NCBI GenBank assembly: GCA_017460915.1
Contig: JAFUAA010000047.1
Span: 27,170-91,169 of the forward strand
Length of the DNA: 64,000 nucleotides
Source: Bacteroidales bacterium
GTDB taxonomy: Bacteria; Bacteroidota; Bacteroidia; Bacteroidales; F082
Direction of reading: 5' to 3'
The notes beneath the pieces were generated by a model. That model ran no database searches. It saw only the letters and a list, made by a program, of their open reading frames with translations, and had not been told where the DNA came from. Within the stretch, counting starts at the first letter, position 1. Each line of letters starts with the position of its first letter. This document shows positions 1 through 7,727 of the stretch, one piece after another. The position numbers and the translations under genes are program-made.

Positions 1-214
1 ACAACTTCAACAACATTACTGAACCGCTGTAACCAGTGCCGTACAAATTGTCGTTGATAGCCACGATGAAACTGCCGTCATTCGTCTCTATGGCGCAAGA
101 ACTTGCGAACTTGCTTCCACCGCTGGGATAGATGTGGAAAAAACCCTCTTGCGAGAAAGAGGGGATTGTGCAAAGCATCATAGCGAGGATGGCGATGTTT
201 CTACGAATTTTCAT
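1..214 (-). CDS. exported protein, N-terminal fragment (cut by window edge)
   Basis: The ATG is at 214 and the frame runs off the left edge, leaving 71 residues. The start MKIRRN is followed by a hydrophobic stretch ending SFSQ, a typical Sec signal peptide cleaved before or after Gln in this phylum. The mature part (FHIYPSGGSKFAS...) contains Gly/Ser-rich strands ending in VMLLKL, which would suit a beta-propeller or T9SS cargo protein, but too little is visible to assign a family. It begins 4 bp after the stop of the lipoprotein gene at 219-1223 and is probably the last visible gene of the same minus-strand transcript. Confidence 0.6.
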   Translation of the reverse strand, partial: MKIRRNIAILAMMLCTIPSFSQEGFFHIYPSGGSKFASSCAIETNDGSFIVAINDNLYGTGYSGSVMLLKL

Positions 215-218
215 TGTA

Positions 219-1223
219 TTAATCCGGATTAATGGTTATGCAATGATGCTTAGCATACTCAATTTTACAGGCAAAATAATAGTGGTTCGATGAAGATTGA
301 TGGACACCACATGAGATGGTTAACAAATCGTTGCTATCATCGTTTAATGCCGCCATCTCGTCATCAATAATATCACACAGGTTATTATAATAATAAACCA
401 TCTCATCAGCCTCAACATGTCCATAATTGTATTGGGAAGCATTGCCATCCCATAGCCGTTTGCCGGTATTATACATGATAGAAGTATCTGTTTCGGGGTA
501 ATTGTATGCAAATATTGTAATCTGTGCTAAATCTGTATAATACAAAACACCATTCTGACATCCAATTAAAGGTATGCTGCTATTGTAAACTCTTTGTAAT
601 ACGGAAGCATGGTCATAGCCTACAAATAAGCCGTCACAATTTCCATATCCATGACCAACAGTCCAACAATCGTAAAGGCTGGGCTCGGTACGTAAAGCAA
701 GCGCTTCATCATAGCCTCTGGTTGTAAGTATCAGTTCAACATCCACCGATTCGTCGTTTCGGGTCGTCGGGTTGAAAACGCAATACACGGTATACACTGT
801 TTTGTTAGGAAGACTGACCAAATCAAATGCTTTTTCCACCTGCTCGTAAGCAAGAGTGTAGGTGTGCGCTAGTTGCGAAAGATCCACTTGACCTTGAATA
901 GTGGCAAGTTCGACATGTAGGGTGTCACGATGGAAGGTGTTCGTAACATGATAGGCGTCACCAAAGTCGAAGTTAAGCAGATTTCCCAAATCACGCTGGG
1001 CTTGTTCGAGGCTGAGGGTCTCTTCGCCTTTTTGGGCAGAAAGCAGCCTTTTCTTGAACGAAGTCAGGTATTCGTTCATGTTCATGTCAGATGCAGGCAT
1101 TTCGCAGGCCTTGTTTTCTGGCATTTTGGATTCGTTTTCCTTCTTGCAGGACACGATGACGACCGATACGACCGTCGCCACGACCATCGCGAGGATGGCA
1201 AGGGTAAGTTTTCTGTTTTCCAT
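219..1223 (-). CDS. hypothetical lipoprotein
   Basis: 334 residues starting MENRKLTLAILAM. One hydrophobic segment ends in the lipobox VIVSC (Cys about residue 26), so this should be a lipoprotein anchored after signal peptidase II cleavage. I do not recognise the rest. It has a charged helical region at about 50-85, then a beta-rich part with several Cys (YDCWTVGHGYGNCDG, LIGCQNG, ISCGVH, FACKIE, HHCITIN) that could form disulfides in the periplasm or outside. It lies 54 bp downstream of the LytTR gene and 4 bp before the next exported protein, which suggests one transcription unit of a regulator and envelope proteins. No catalytic motif is evident. Confidence 0.65.
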   Translation of the reverse strand: MENRKLTLAILAMVVATVVSVVIVSCKKENESKMPENKACEMPASDMNMNEYLTSFKKRLLSAQKGEETLSLEQAQRDLGNLLNFDFGDAYHVTNTFHRDTLHVELATIQGQVDLSQLAHTYTLAYEQVEKAFDLVSLPNKTVYTVYCVFNPTTRNDESVDVELILTTRGYDEALALRTEPSLYDCWTVGHGYGNCDGLFVGYDHASVLQRVYNSSIPLIGCQNGVLYYTDLAQITIFAYNYPETDTSIMYNTGKRLWDGNASQYNYGHVEADEMVYYYNNLCDIIDDEMAALNDDSNDLLTISCGVHQSSSNHYYFACKIEYAKHHCITINPD

Positions 1224-1277
1224 TGTGTAGAAATTTTGTGTTAGTACTATTGATTAATTCCAGCCAAATTATATCCA

Positions 1278-1709
1278 TTATTTTGGTTTATTCTCGGCTG
1301 TGCGGGTTTTTCTCGTAAGTGTGTCGTTTGGGTCGACAACTGTGCCGTTTGACGGGGCAAGTGCATTGGCATAGAAGGCATTCCTGAACGTGAGCCATCG
1401 GCGCACGGCAATGGGCAGCACCGTGCCGTCGGTCATGACGACATGGTGCTGCCGACCTTTGCATGAAACCTCGGTCACTTTTTCAAGGTTTACCATGGCA
1501 TGATAATGAATGCGGACAAACGGAAAGCTTTGCAGCGCCTGCTCAAAATAGCGCAGGCTCTTGGTGCAGGTGATGGACTCGCTTATATTGATAAGGTGTA
1601 GCGTGCAGAGGTAGTCTTCGCAAAGGATGTGCGAGATGCGCCCTACCTCCACCTGCTTGAGGCCTTTTGAACTGCCAATGACTATCCGATTGCTCAATGG
1701 CGTTTCCAT
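1278..1709 (-). CDS. stand-alone LytTR DNA-binding protein
   Basis: 143 residues from the ATG at 1709, which overlaps the upstream stop as TGATG; an extra TTG codon precedes it but is less likely to be the start. Residues about 8-110 read as a LytTR domain: VEVGRISHILCEDYLCTLHL, then SLRYFEQALQSFPFVRIHYH, then MVNLEKVTEV and LPIAVRRWLTF. These are the usual elements of the AgrA/LytR beta-fold DNA-binding module. There is no receiver domain or membrane segment, so it is a solitary DNA binder. It is translationally coupled to a DUF3244-type secreted protein and probably regulates this small cluster. The family call is fairly secure; its targets are unknown. Confidence 0.75.
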   Translation of the reverse strand: METPLSNRIVIGSSKGLKQVEVGRISHILCEDYLCTLHLINISESITCTKSLRYFEQALQSFPFVRIHYHAMVNLEKVTEVSCKGRQHHVVMTDGTVLPIAVRRWLTFRNAFYANALAPSNGTVVDPNDTLTRKTRTAENKPK

Positions 1710-2089
1710 CAATCGGTCACCGTAAATTCACCATAATACTCATCGCCGTTGGCCAAAGTGAAGGTGACAATGTAGTCGCCTGCATTGGGGATGTAGATGT
1801 TCTCGCCGTTGGGCGTCAGCGTGGAAAGGAAGTCTACTGGAGCTCCCGTAGCGGTGGTCAATTCCACCTGCACTTGGCCGAGGTTTTCGCTAAATACTAC
1901 TGATAGTTGGTTGCCTTCGAGGGTGGTGTGGATAGCGTTACCTCTATCACCACTTCCATGGCATATCCCTTTAATGATTAAAACAGGTGTCCCGTCTTTT
2001 TTTGTTTCTGTTACGTCGTTGGCGTAACCCCATGCAGCCATTGGGAGCATCAGGCAGAGCATGAGAAACGTTTTGAATATTTTTGTCAT
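1709..2089 (-). CDS. secreted DUF3244-type beta-sandwich protein
   Basis: 126 residues from the ATG at 2089 (MTKIFKTFLMLCLMLPMAAW). A longer frame begins at 2149, but that part contains the promoter repeats, so the downstream start is right. A signal peptide of about 22 residues ends near AWGYAND. The mature part has the DUF3244 pattern: LSVVFSENLGQVQVEL, a central IYIPNAGDYIVTF and a C-terminal YYGEFTVTD, a small immunoglobulin-like sandwich found in many secreted Bacteroidales proteins. Function is unknown. It is first in the cluster and overlaps the LytTR gene by one base. Confidence 0.7.
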   Translation of the reverse strand: MTKIFKTFLMLCLMLPMAAWGYANDVTETKKDGTPVLIIKGICHGSGDRGNAIHTTLEGNQLSVVFSENLGQVQVELTTATGAPVDFLSTLTPNGENIYIPNAGDYIVTFTLANGDEYYGEFTVTD

Positions 2090-2100
2090 TATGTTTGTTT

Positions 2101-2140
2101 TTAAATTTTCTGCAAAAATATTAAATTTTCTGCAAAAATA
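2101..2140 (-). promoter_or_regulatory. tandemly duplicated promoter segment
   Basis: A 20-bp unit is present twice in perfect tandem. Read on the minus strand, each copy contains TATTTTTG, a full match to the Bacteroidota -7 box TAnnTTTG. The boxes lie 24 and 44 bases before the ATG at 2089. Another TACTTTTG lies upstream at 2246-2253. Either copy could fire; the duplication may give two start sites. Confidence 0.6.
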
Positions 2141-3218
2141 CATAGGCATCCAAAAGGTGTCAAGGAAAAAAGGTATAGAAAGGTATGGGATTTTATCTTA
2201 ATATCTTGACAATAATATAAATGCATTTTTAGATATTACACAAGGCAAAAGTACTGGGGTTCTAAAACCCCTGCAAGAACCTGTTGGTTAGGATTGGTTA
2301 GGGTTTTTGACTAACGTCTTATTAATCAAATGAATAAGGAGCCCTTGGACATACCCATCAAGGTGATGGGAATGATAATTTCCAATGCTTTCTTTACAGC
2401 TTTTTCTCGTTCCAATTCGGCCTGCTTCTCTTGTTTTTGAGCCAAATAGTCCTTGAACATTTCATTGATTCTTGAAACATCCTTTTCTTCTCTATTTCCG
2501 ACATCGTAAAGCCGTCGAGAAACGAAACGTATTTTTGCGCTTTTATGGAATCCCCCTCGATTTGACAAATATTGAACAAGTTCTCCGCTGCCAAAATTCT
2601 GGATTGGATGTCGTCTTGTTGTTCAAATACTGTTTCCAAGTAGAATAGTGAAGAATCATACAAATTACTTTCGAACAGTATGTTACCAAGGTTCAAAACC
2701 TATGTGTTCTTTCATAATCATCCGTGATTAGAGAAATCACATATGCTAAATCTTTGATGACAGAATCCAAACAAAAGCCTAAGTCATATCTTAGCACAGA
2801 CTTCGCCGTGATTATATCCCTATAATGAATGTTTTTGTTATCGGGCATGTTTGCCAATGCCATATCATAATAAAATGCGGCACTATCTTTCTGGTTCTCA
2901 ATGTCACATTGGATTCCCAAACTATATAACAAAACAGGTATTCCATATATTGATGTTGGCTCACGCCTACAATATAACAGCGCTTGTTTATAGCACGTGA
3001 TAGCGGGTTCTGCCAATAGTTGTTCCTCAAACATATCCCCAAGGCGGTTATAGATGTATGGCATAAACTTAGCCTTTTCCCCCACCAATTCCTTTTCCTC
3101 AAACCGCCCTTCCATCAGCTCCAACGCCTTCAAGTATTCCGCGCAAGCCTGCACAATGCTGTCTTTTTCGTAATAGCCCACACCATTAATATAATGGGCG
3201 CGGGCATCCAAGAAAATG

Positions 3219-3246
3219 GTAGAGACGTTGCGCGCAACGTCTGTAC
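3219..3246. repeat. palindromic element, GTAGAGACGTTGCG type
   Basis: 28-bp inverted repeat with half-site GTAGAGACGTTGCG and one mismatch, inside the TPR gene. It is read as the peptide RTDVARNVST on the minus strand. Confidence 0.8.
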
Positions 3247-3374
3247 GACCGCACAACGAATCAAAATAATCCACTGCCTGCAACAATTCCTCGCGGTTGG
3301 TCTGCTCGCAATCGTTTTTATAGAGCAATTCCGCCATAAGGAGGTTGGCGTAATGGTTGTCAAATGTCTCGCCG

Positions 3375-3400
3375 GTAGAGACGTAGCGCTCTACGTCTCC
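3375..3400. repeat. palindromic element
   Basis: Copy of the same family with half-site GTAGAGACGTAG. It is translated in the TPR gene as ERYVSTGE. Confidence 0.75.
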
Positions 3401-3420
3401 CGAATCATCGCCGTCGTTTT

Positions 3421-3447
3421 TTGAGACGTTGCACGCAACGTCTCTAC
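3421..3447. repeat. palindromic element
   Basis: Copy of the same family (GAGACGTTGC arms around ACG). It is translated in the TPR gene as RDVACNVSK. Confidence 0.75.
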
Positions 3448-3528
3448 AACACAACAGGGCCAGCGCGCTGTCGGGCTGCCGCCACATCAGGCTGTCGATG
3501 GCTTGCAATTGGGGAGACGCGTCGGTTG

Positions 3529-3556
3529 GTAGAGACGTGCCATGGCGCGTCTCTAC
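3529..3556. repeat. palindromic element
   Basis: Copy of the same family with arms GTAGAGACG / CGTCTCTAC and a different centre. It is translated near the N-terminus of the TPR lipoprotein as NVETRHGTSLP. Confidence 0.75.
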
Positions 3557-3646
3557 ATTGCGGTTGCAGGCGACCATCGCCGCCAGCCCCAACAAACATG
3601 CTATGACGCACCTTTTCGGTTTCATGCCCGCAAATTTAGGAAAACT

Positions 3647-3677
3647 TTTGCGGTTTTCCACAAAATATGTACTTTTG
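3647..3677 (+). promoter_or_regulatory. promoter of the T9SS cargo gene
   Basis: TTTG at 3647-3650, a 19-bp spacer and TACTTTTG at 3670-3677 match the Bacteroidota -33/-7 consensus. The box is 26 bases before the ATG at 3703, so the longer frame starting at 3667 cannot be the translated one. Confidence 0.75.
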
Positions 3678-3702
3678 TCCCATTAATCCCAAATTCATCC
3701 CT

Positions 3703-6312
3703 ATGAAAAAAACATCCTTACTCCTTGCCTTGTTGGCTTTCGCCCTTGGCCTCTCGGCCCAGACCACGGCCACCTGCGACTTCAACAACTACACCGAGAA
3801 CGCCCCACTCAACGAACAGCACGGCTGGGTGGCGCGTGCCCACAGCGCCGGCGGCGGCCAGCTGAAGACCGAATACCTCGGCGCCGGCGGCTACACCACC
3901 CCCGACGAGACCATGGGTGCCTTTTTCGACAACGCCAACACCAACTTCGGTGAAGTGGCCACCCACAAGTCGACCGACGAATTCCCCTTCGATTTCTCGA
4001 CAGGCGGCACAATCGAGGTGGAAATCGACCTGCTCCGCAACTGGTGGGGCACCTGCTTCGGCATCGGCTACGACGCCGACGGCGACGGCGTGGTGCTGCC
4101 TCCCATGACCTACGAGGCCACCTGCCCCAACCCCGCCCTGCCCACGCAGGACGGCGGCATCTACTTCGTCACCTCGGGCAACGACCCGCGCCCCTCGTTC
4201 GTCAACGGCATCGTGCTGCCCGACAACACCATGCCCGTCGACTTCGACTACGAATCCACCGGAGGCCCCTGGACGCGCTGGAAAATCATGATTGACCTCG
4301 AAGCCAACGGCGGCCAAGGCAGCGTGACGCTCTTCGCCGACCACGGCTGCACGGGCGAGTTTGAGCCCATCCCCGAAATACAAGGCGTCAACGCAGGCCT
4401 CACCCCAGGCAGCGGCGACCGCTTCGACCCCGCCATGTGGGACGGTGTGTTCTTCCTCAGCAGCTCGCACGGCGGCTTCGACAACGTCGTGGTGCGCCAC
4501 ACCCCCGCCGGACTGGCTTCGCAGTTCATCGAGTTTGACGCCATCCCCGACAAGCTGACCTTCGACGCGCCCTTCACCATCAGCGCCACGGCCACTTCGG
4601 GACTGCCCGTCACGTTCGAAATCGTGGAAGGTCCCGCCACCTTGAGCGGCAACATCATCACTTTGACTGGCATAGATGGCATCGTAAAAGTGCGTGCCAC
4701 GCAGCCCGGCGACGGCACGCAGTGGCAAGCCGCCCCTGCCGTCAACCGCACCTTCGAGGTCGTCGACTCCGACAAATTCACGCCCGAAATCACCATTCGC
4801 AGACCTTACGACAACCTCAATGTCTACATGAGCGACCTGAAGCCGACAATGCTGGTCTTGAGTGCCTACGTCGAACACGGCAACGTCATCAAGTTTGAGG
4901 ATGTGCATTGCGACGTCGACGGCCAGACCGTCCAGCTGCAAACCGCCTATCCCGACGACCCCAGCAACGGCTACTGGTACGCCCTTTGGGAGCCCACCGC
5001 CTTCGGCGACTTCGACCTGACCGTCAGCATCACCCAATCGGGCGACAAGACCACCACGGCCAGCAACCACTTCACCGTGACCAACGACTTCAACAACGTG
5101 GATGCCGTGGCGATGAACGGCGACCTCACCGTGACGCCCGCCAACCAATATGCCTACGGCGAATATGCCCTGCCCTCGCATGTGGGCGCTTTCGCGACCA
5201 TCAACGCGCACTACGACCATCGCTGCGTCAATGGCGAGAACGGCTGCGACCCGTATGACCGCATCGGCTACGTGCGCGTGAAGAACTTCCGTGGCGAGTG
5301 GGTGGAACTGTTCCGCTATTGCGCTCCCTTCGGCGTGGAATGCGATGCCGACCTTGACGTCACCGACTATTCGAGCATCCTCCAGGGCCTGGTCGAGTTT
5401 GAGGTCTATTACCAAACATGGGACGGCAACGGCTACTGCCCCATCCTGACCTTCAACATGCAGAAAGGCACACCAGAATATCTCTACAGCGACGTGCAAC
5501 CCATCTGGTTTGGAGCCTACGACTTCGGCGACTACCTCAACCCACAGCCCGTGCCCGAGATGGACTTCCAATTTGCCGAAGGCACCGAAGAAGCCCACCT
5601 AAAGGTGATCACCACGGGCCACAACTGGAGCAGCTCGATGAGCGGAGGACAGGCCTACAACACGGGCAATGCCGCCGAGTTCTATGAGGCCACGCACCAC
5701 GTCCTCGTCAACGGGCAAAACAGGTTCGACCAGCATCTCTGGCAGACCTGCACGCCCAACCCCGACGGCTGCCAGCCGCAAAACGGCACCTGGACCTACA
5801 ACCGCAGCGGATGGTGCCCTGGCAGCATAGGCATGGTTTGGGATTACGACTTGAACGACTACCTGAACGATGGCGGCGCCCACCTCTTCTATCAGTTTGA
5901 CCCGACCTACATCGACCAATGCCACCCCAACTATCCCGACTGCTACGACGGACAGAACTCGTGCCCCCACTGCTCCGACCCCGACAACCCGATTCTGCGC
6001 GTCTCGGGCATGGTGGTGAGTCGCTCGAACAACGAAGGCACGCTGGTCGGCATCAAGGAACACCCCGACTTCGAGAAAGACCCCTTCACTGTGACGATTT
6101 CGCCCAACCCCGTAAAGCACCAGATGACTATTGCCACCGATTATGAATTGGGCCGCATGAGCGTCCACATCTACAACGCCCAAGGCGTGGAGGTGCGCGG
6201 CTTCGTGATGGACCAGCAAGCCACCATCGACGTCAGCGACCTGCCGGCCGGAATGTATTTCGTCAGCGTCATTGGCGGCAAGGTGGTGACGAAAAAGGTC
6301 ATCGTGGAATGA
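3703..6312 (+). CDS. large secreted protein with T9SS C-terminal sorting domain
   Basis: 869 residues from MKKTSLLLALLAF. The signal peptide ends at LSAQ. Residues about 25-265 look like a concanavalin/LamG-type beta-sandwich (DFNNYTENAPLNEQHGW, NWWGTCFGIGYD, GFDNVVVRHTP). Ig-like repeats follow (LPVTFEIVEGPATLSG, an MBG-like module). The last 75 residues carry the type A sorting signal: TISPNPVKHQMTI, MSVHIYNAQGVEVRGF, LPAGMYFVSV and the final VVTKKVIVE. It should be exported by the T9SS encoded at 35394-41543 and attached to, or released from, the surface. The gene is clearly more GC-rich than its neighbours and has strong C/G third positions. No catalytic residues are identified. Confidence 0.8.
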   Translation: MKKTSLLLALLAFALGLSAQTTATCDFNNYTENAPLNEQHGWVARAHSAGGGQLKTEYLGAGGYTTPDETMGAFFDNANTNFGEVATHKSTDEFPFDFSTGGTIEVEIDLLRNWWGTCFGIGYDADGDGVVLPPMTYEATCPNPALPTQDGGIYFVTSGNDPRPSFVNGIVLPDNTMPVDFDYESTGGPWTRWKIMIDLEANGGQGSVTLFADHGCTGEFEPIPEIQGVNAGLTPGSGDRFDPAMWDGVFFLSSSHGGFDNVVVRHTPAGLASQFIEFDAIPDKLTFDAPFTISATATSGLPVTFEIVEGPATLSGNIITLTGIDGIVKVRATQPGDGTQWQAAPAVNRTFEVVDSDKFTPEITIRRPYDNLNVYMSDLKPTMLVLSAYVEHGNVIKFEDVHCDVDGQTVQLQTAYPDDPSNGYWYALWEPTAFGDFDLTVSITQSGDKTTTASNHFTVTNDFNNVDAVAMNGDLTVTPANQYAYGEYALPSHVGAFATINAHYDHRCVNGENGCDPYDRIGYVRVKNFRGEWVELFRYCAPFGVECDADLDVTDYSSILQGLVEFEVYYQTWDGNGYCPILTFNMQKGTPEYLYSDVQPIWFGAYDFGDYLNPQPVPEMDFQFAEGTEEAHLKVITTGHNWSSSMSGGQAYNTGNAAEFYEATHHVLVNGQNRFDQHLWQTCTPNPDGCQPQNGTWTYNRSGWCPGSIGMVWDYDLNDYLNDGGAHLFYQFDPTYIDQCHPNYPDCYDGQNSCPHCSDPDNPILRVSGMVVSRSNNEGTLVGIKEHPDFEKDPFTVTISPNPVKHQMTIATDYELGRMSVHIYNAQGVEVRGFVMDQQATIDVSDLPAGMYFVSVIGGKVVTKKVIVE

Positions 6313-6327
6313 TATTTGCAGGATATG

Positions 6328-6355
6328 GTAGAGACGTAGCGCGCTACGTCTCTAC
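6328..6355. repeat. perfect 28-bp palindrome
   Basis: Half-site GTAGAGACGTAGCG followed by its exact complement, 15 bp after the cargo gene. The identical 28-mer recurs at 45997-46024. It may form an mRNA 3-prime hairpin. Confidence 0.9.
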
Positions 6356-6383
6356 ATGATTAACCTATAAAACCCTAATCGTT

Positions 6384-7118
6384 ATGAAAAAACACCTATT
6401 CTTAGCCCTCGTCATTTTCCTATCCGTGCCAGCCATGGCGCAATTGAGGTCGCATCATGGCGGCGGACATCAAAGCCCAAACAGCACGTTGACCATCCTT
6501 TCGACCGACCGACAAGGCTTTTGGCTCTTTGTCGACGACGTTTTGCAGAACGAGAACCCTGTGCGTTCCATCTGCGTCAGGAATTTTTGGCCTGACGACT
6601 ATCACATCCGCGTAGAGATGGACAACAAGTTGCACAATTGTGTGGGGCAATACGTCAACATGTCGCGGTCACAAAGCCTTAACATTGCCCAATTCGACGG
6701 CCTGTTGGGGTTGGACTTCACGCAAGCCCATATCCGTCCCGAGCTGACCATGGACCTGTTGACTGCTCCCATGCCGCCCGCACCCAGCCAGCCTATCGTG
6801 CAACCTTCGCTGCCGCCACAGCCCGCCAGTCCCTGCATGAACGAACGCGACTTCGACGAAGTGATGGCCTTGATTGGGAAAGAGACCTTCGACAATTCGA
6901 GACTGACCGTGGCCAAGCAAGTGGTGAGCAGCAATCCCTTGTGCGCCCGACAGATTTCCAGCATCTGTGGCAAGTTCTCTTTCGAGAACAACAAGCTGGA
7001 ATTCGCGAAATACGCCTACGCCTATTGTACGGATAAAAACAAGTATTACCTACTGAACGAGACGTTCACTTACGATGCATCGAAACAAGAGCTGAACGAG
7101 TTCATCCAAGGGCTCTAA
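6384..7118 (+). CDS. exported DUF4476 protein
   Basis: 244 residues with signal peptide MKKHLFLALVIFLSVPAMAQ. The middle has a PEGA-like strand region (STDRQGFWLFVDD, DYHIRVEMD) and a Pro-rich linker (PMPPAPSQPIVQPSLPPQPA). The C-terminal ~95 residues match DUF4476: MNERDFDEVMALI, FDNSRLTVAKQVV, LCARQISSICGKFSFE, KLEFAKYAYAYC and YYLLNETF. This helical domain of unknown role is common in exported Bacteroidota proteins. The gene follows the T9SS cargo gene after 71 bp containing a palindrome and ends at a strong terminator. Confidence 0.8.
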   Translation: MKKHLFLALVIFLSVPAMAQLRSHHGGGHQSPNSTLTILSTDRQGFWLFVDDVLQNENPVRSICVRNFWPDDYHIRVEMDNKLHNCVGQYVNMSRSQSLNIAQFDGLLGLDFTQAHIRPELTMDLLTAPMPPAPSQPIVQPSLPPQPASPCMNERDFDEVMALIGKETFDNSRLTVAKQVVSSNPLCARQISSICGKFSFENNKLEFAKYAYAYCTDKNKYYLLNETFTYDASKQELNEFIQGL

Positions 7119-7158
7119 AACGAAAAAAGACCGCATTGCTGCGGTCTTTTTTCGTTTT
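7119..7158 (+). terminator. intrinsic terminator
   Basis: Stem AAAGACCGCA / TGCGGTCTTT around a short loop, followed by a run of T. It lies directly after the DUF4476 stop and is symmetrical enough to serve the convergent gene at 7171 as well. Confidence 0.85.
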
Positions 7159-7170
7159 CAAAGATTATGC

Positions 7171-7629
7171 TTAGAATCTGTAACGGATACCAAGAGCACC
7201 AGCATAGCCAAATCCGCTTGCCGCACCCAAGACATCCCATTGAGGACGGAGGTCGAGAGTGATTTGGAAAGGAACAGCTTGGAAGTTGTACTCTAAACCA
7301 GCCTGGGCGAGGAAGCCGAGACCGAACTTACCATCGTTGTAACCATCCCATAAACCAGCGTTGGCACCGATACCGGCAAACCAGCCAAGGTTATCGACCA
7401 GGCCACCCATCCATTGATAAACAGCAGAGAGGTTGTAATATCCATAGGTCTCGTGGTAATTCAAACCCAAATCCAGTTCCAGACGGTTGTTGGCGTTGAA
7501 ACCATGTTGATAGGAGAGTTCTGCACCGTAACTGCTACCAAAAGCACCACGGACACCGATCCAATTCTGTGCGTTCACGGCAAAAGTAAGACCGAGAACA
7601 GCAACCAAAAGAAGCATTACTTTCTTCAT
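7171..7629 (-). CDS. small outer-membrane beta-barrel protein
   Basis: 152 residues. The signal peptide MKKVMLLLVAVLGLTFAVNAQ precedes alternating amphipathic strands (IGVRGAFGSSYGAELSY, NRLELDLGLNYHET, YNLSAVYQW, FGLGFLAQAGLEYNF, FQITLDLRPQWDVL). The protein ends in the aromatic residue expected of an outer-membrane barrel (ALGIRYRF). Its size suits an eight-stranded OmpA/OmpW-like porin fold without a periplasmic domain. No substrate can be inferred. A good -7 box lies upstream and the gene stands alone. Confidence 0.75.
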   Translation of the reverse strand: MKKVMLLLVAVLGLTFAVNAQNWIGVRGAFGSSYGAELSYQHGFNANNRLELDLGLNYHETYGYYNLSAVYQWMGGLVDNLGWFAGIGANAGLWDGYNDGKFGLGFLAQAGLEYNFQAVPFQITLDLRPQWDVLGAASGFGYAGALGIRYRF

Positions 7630-7682
7630 AGTTTTAATGATTAATTTGTTGATAATTAAGTTGATTTAATGAATTAAAGTTG

Positions 7683-7690
7683 CAAAGATA
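7683..7690 (-). promoter_or_regulatory. -7 box for the beta-barrel gene
   Basis: TATCTTTG on the minus strand, about 54 bases before the ATG at 7629; a full match to TAnnTTTG. Confidence 0.65.
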
Positions 7691-7727
7691 GGAAAAAATC
7701 AATTAGGTCGGGATTTTCCTGCCATTT

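Larger units (their letters stand above)
2326..3625 (-). pseudogene. TPR lipoprotein gene with two frameshifts
   Basis: Start MKPKRCVIACLLG at 3625 with lipobox AMVAC. The frame runs to a TGA at 2693, continues one frame over (NLGNILFESNLYDSSLFYLE) to near 2480, then in a third frame (DVSRINEMFKDYLAQKQEK) to a stop at 2326. Joined, the pieces make a tetratricopeptide lipoprotein ending in a charged coiled coil (AELEREKAVKKALEI), as in a common Bacteroidales family. Those proteins usually continue into a membrane helix and a C-terminal domain, which are missing here. The shifts fall in TTTTG at about 2693 and in an A-rich run at about 2480. Four palindromic elements lie in the first 450 bp of the gene and are translated as inserted peptides. 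It is probably a decayed gene, although assembly errors could mimic the shifts. Confidence 0.65.
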
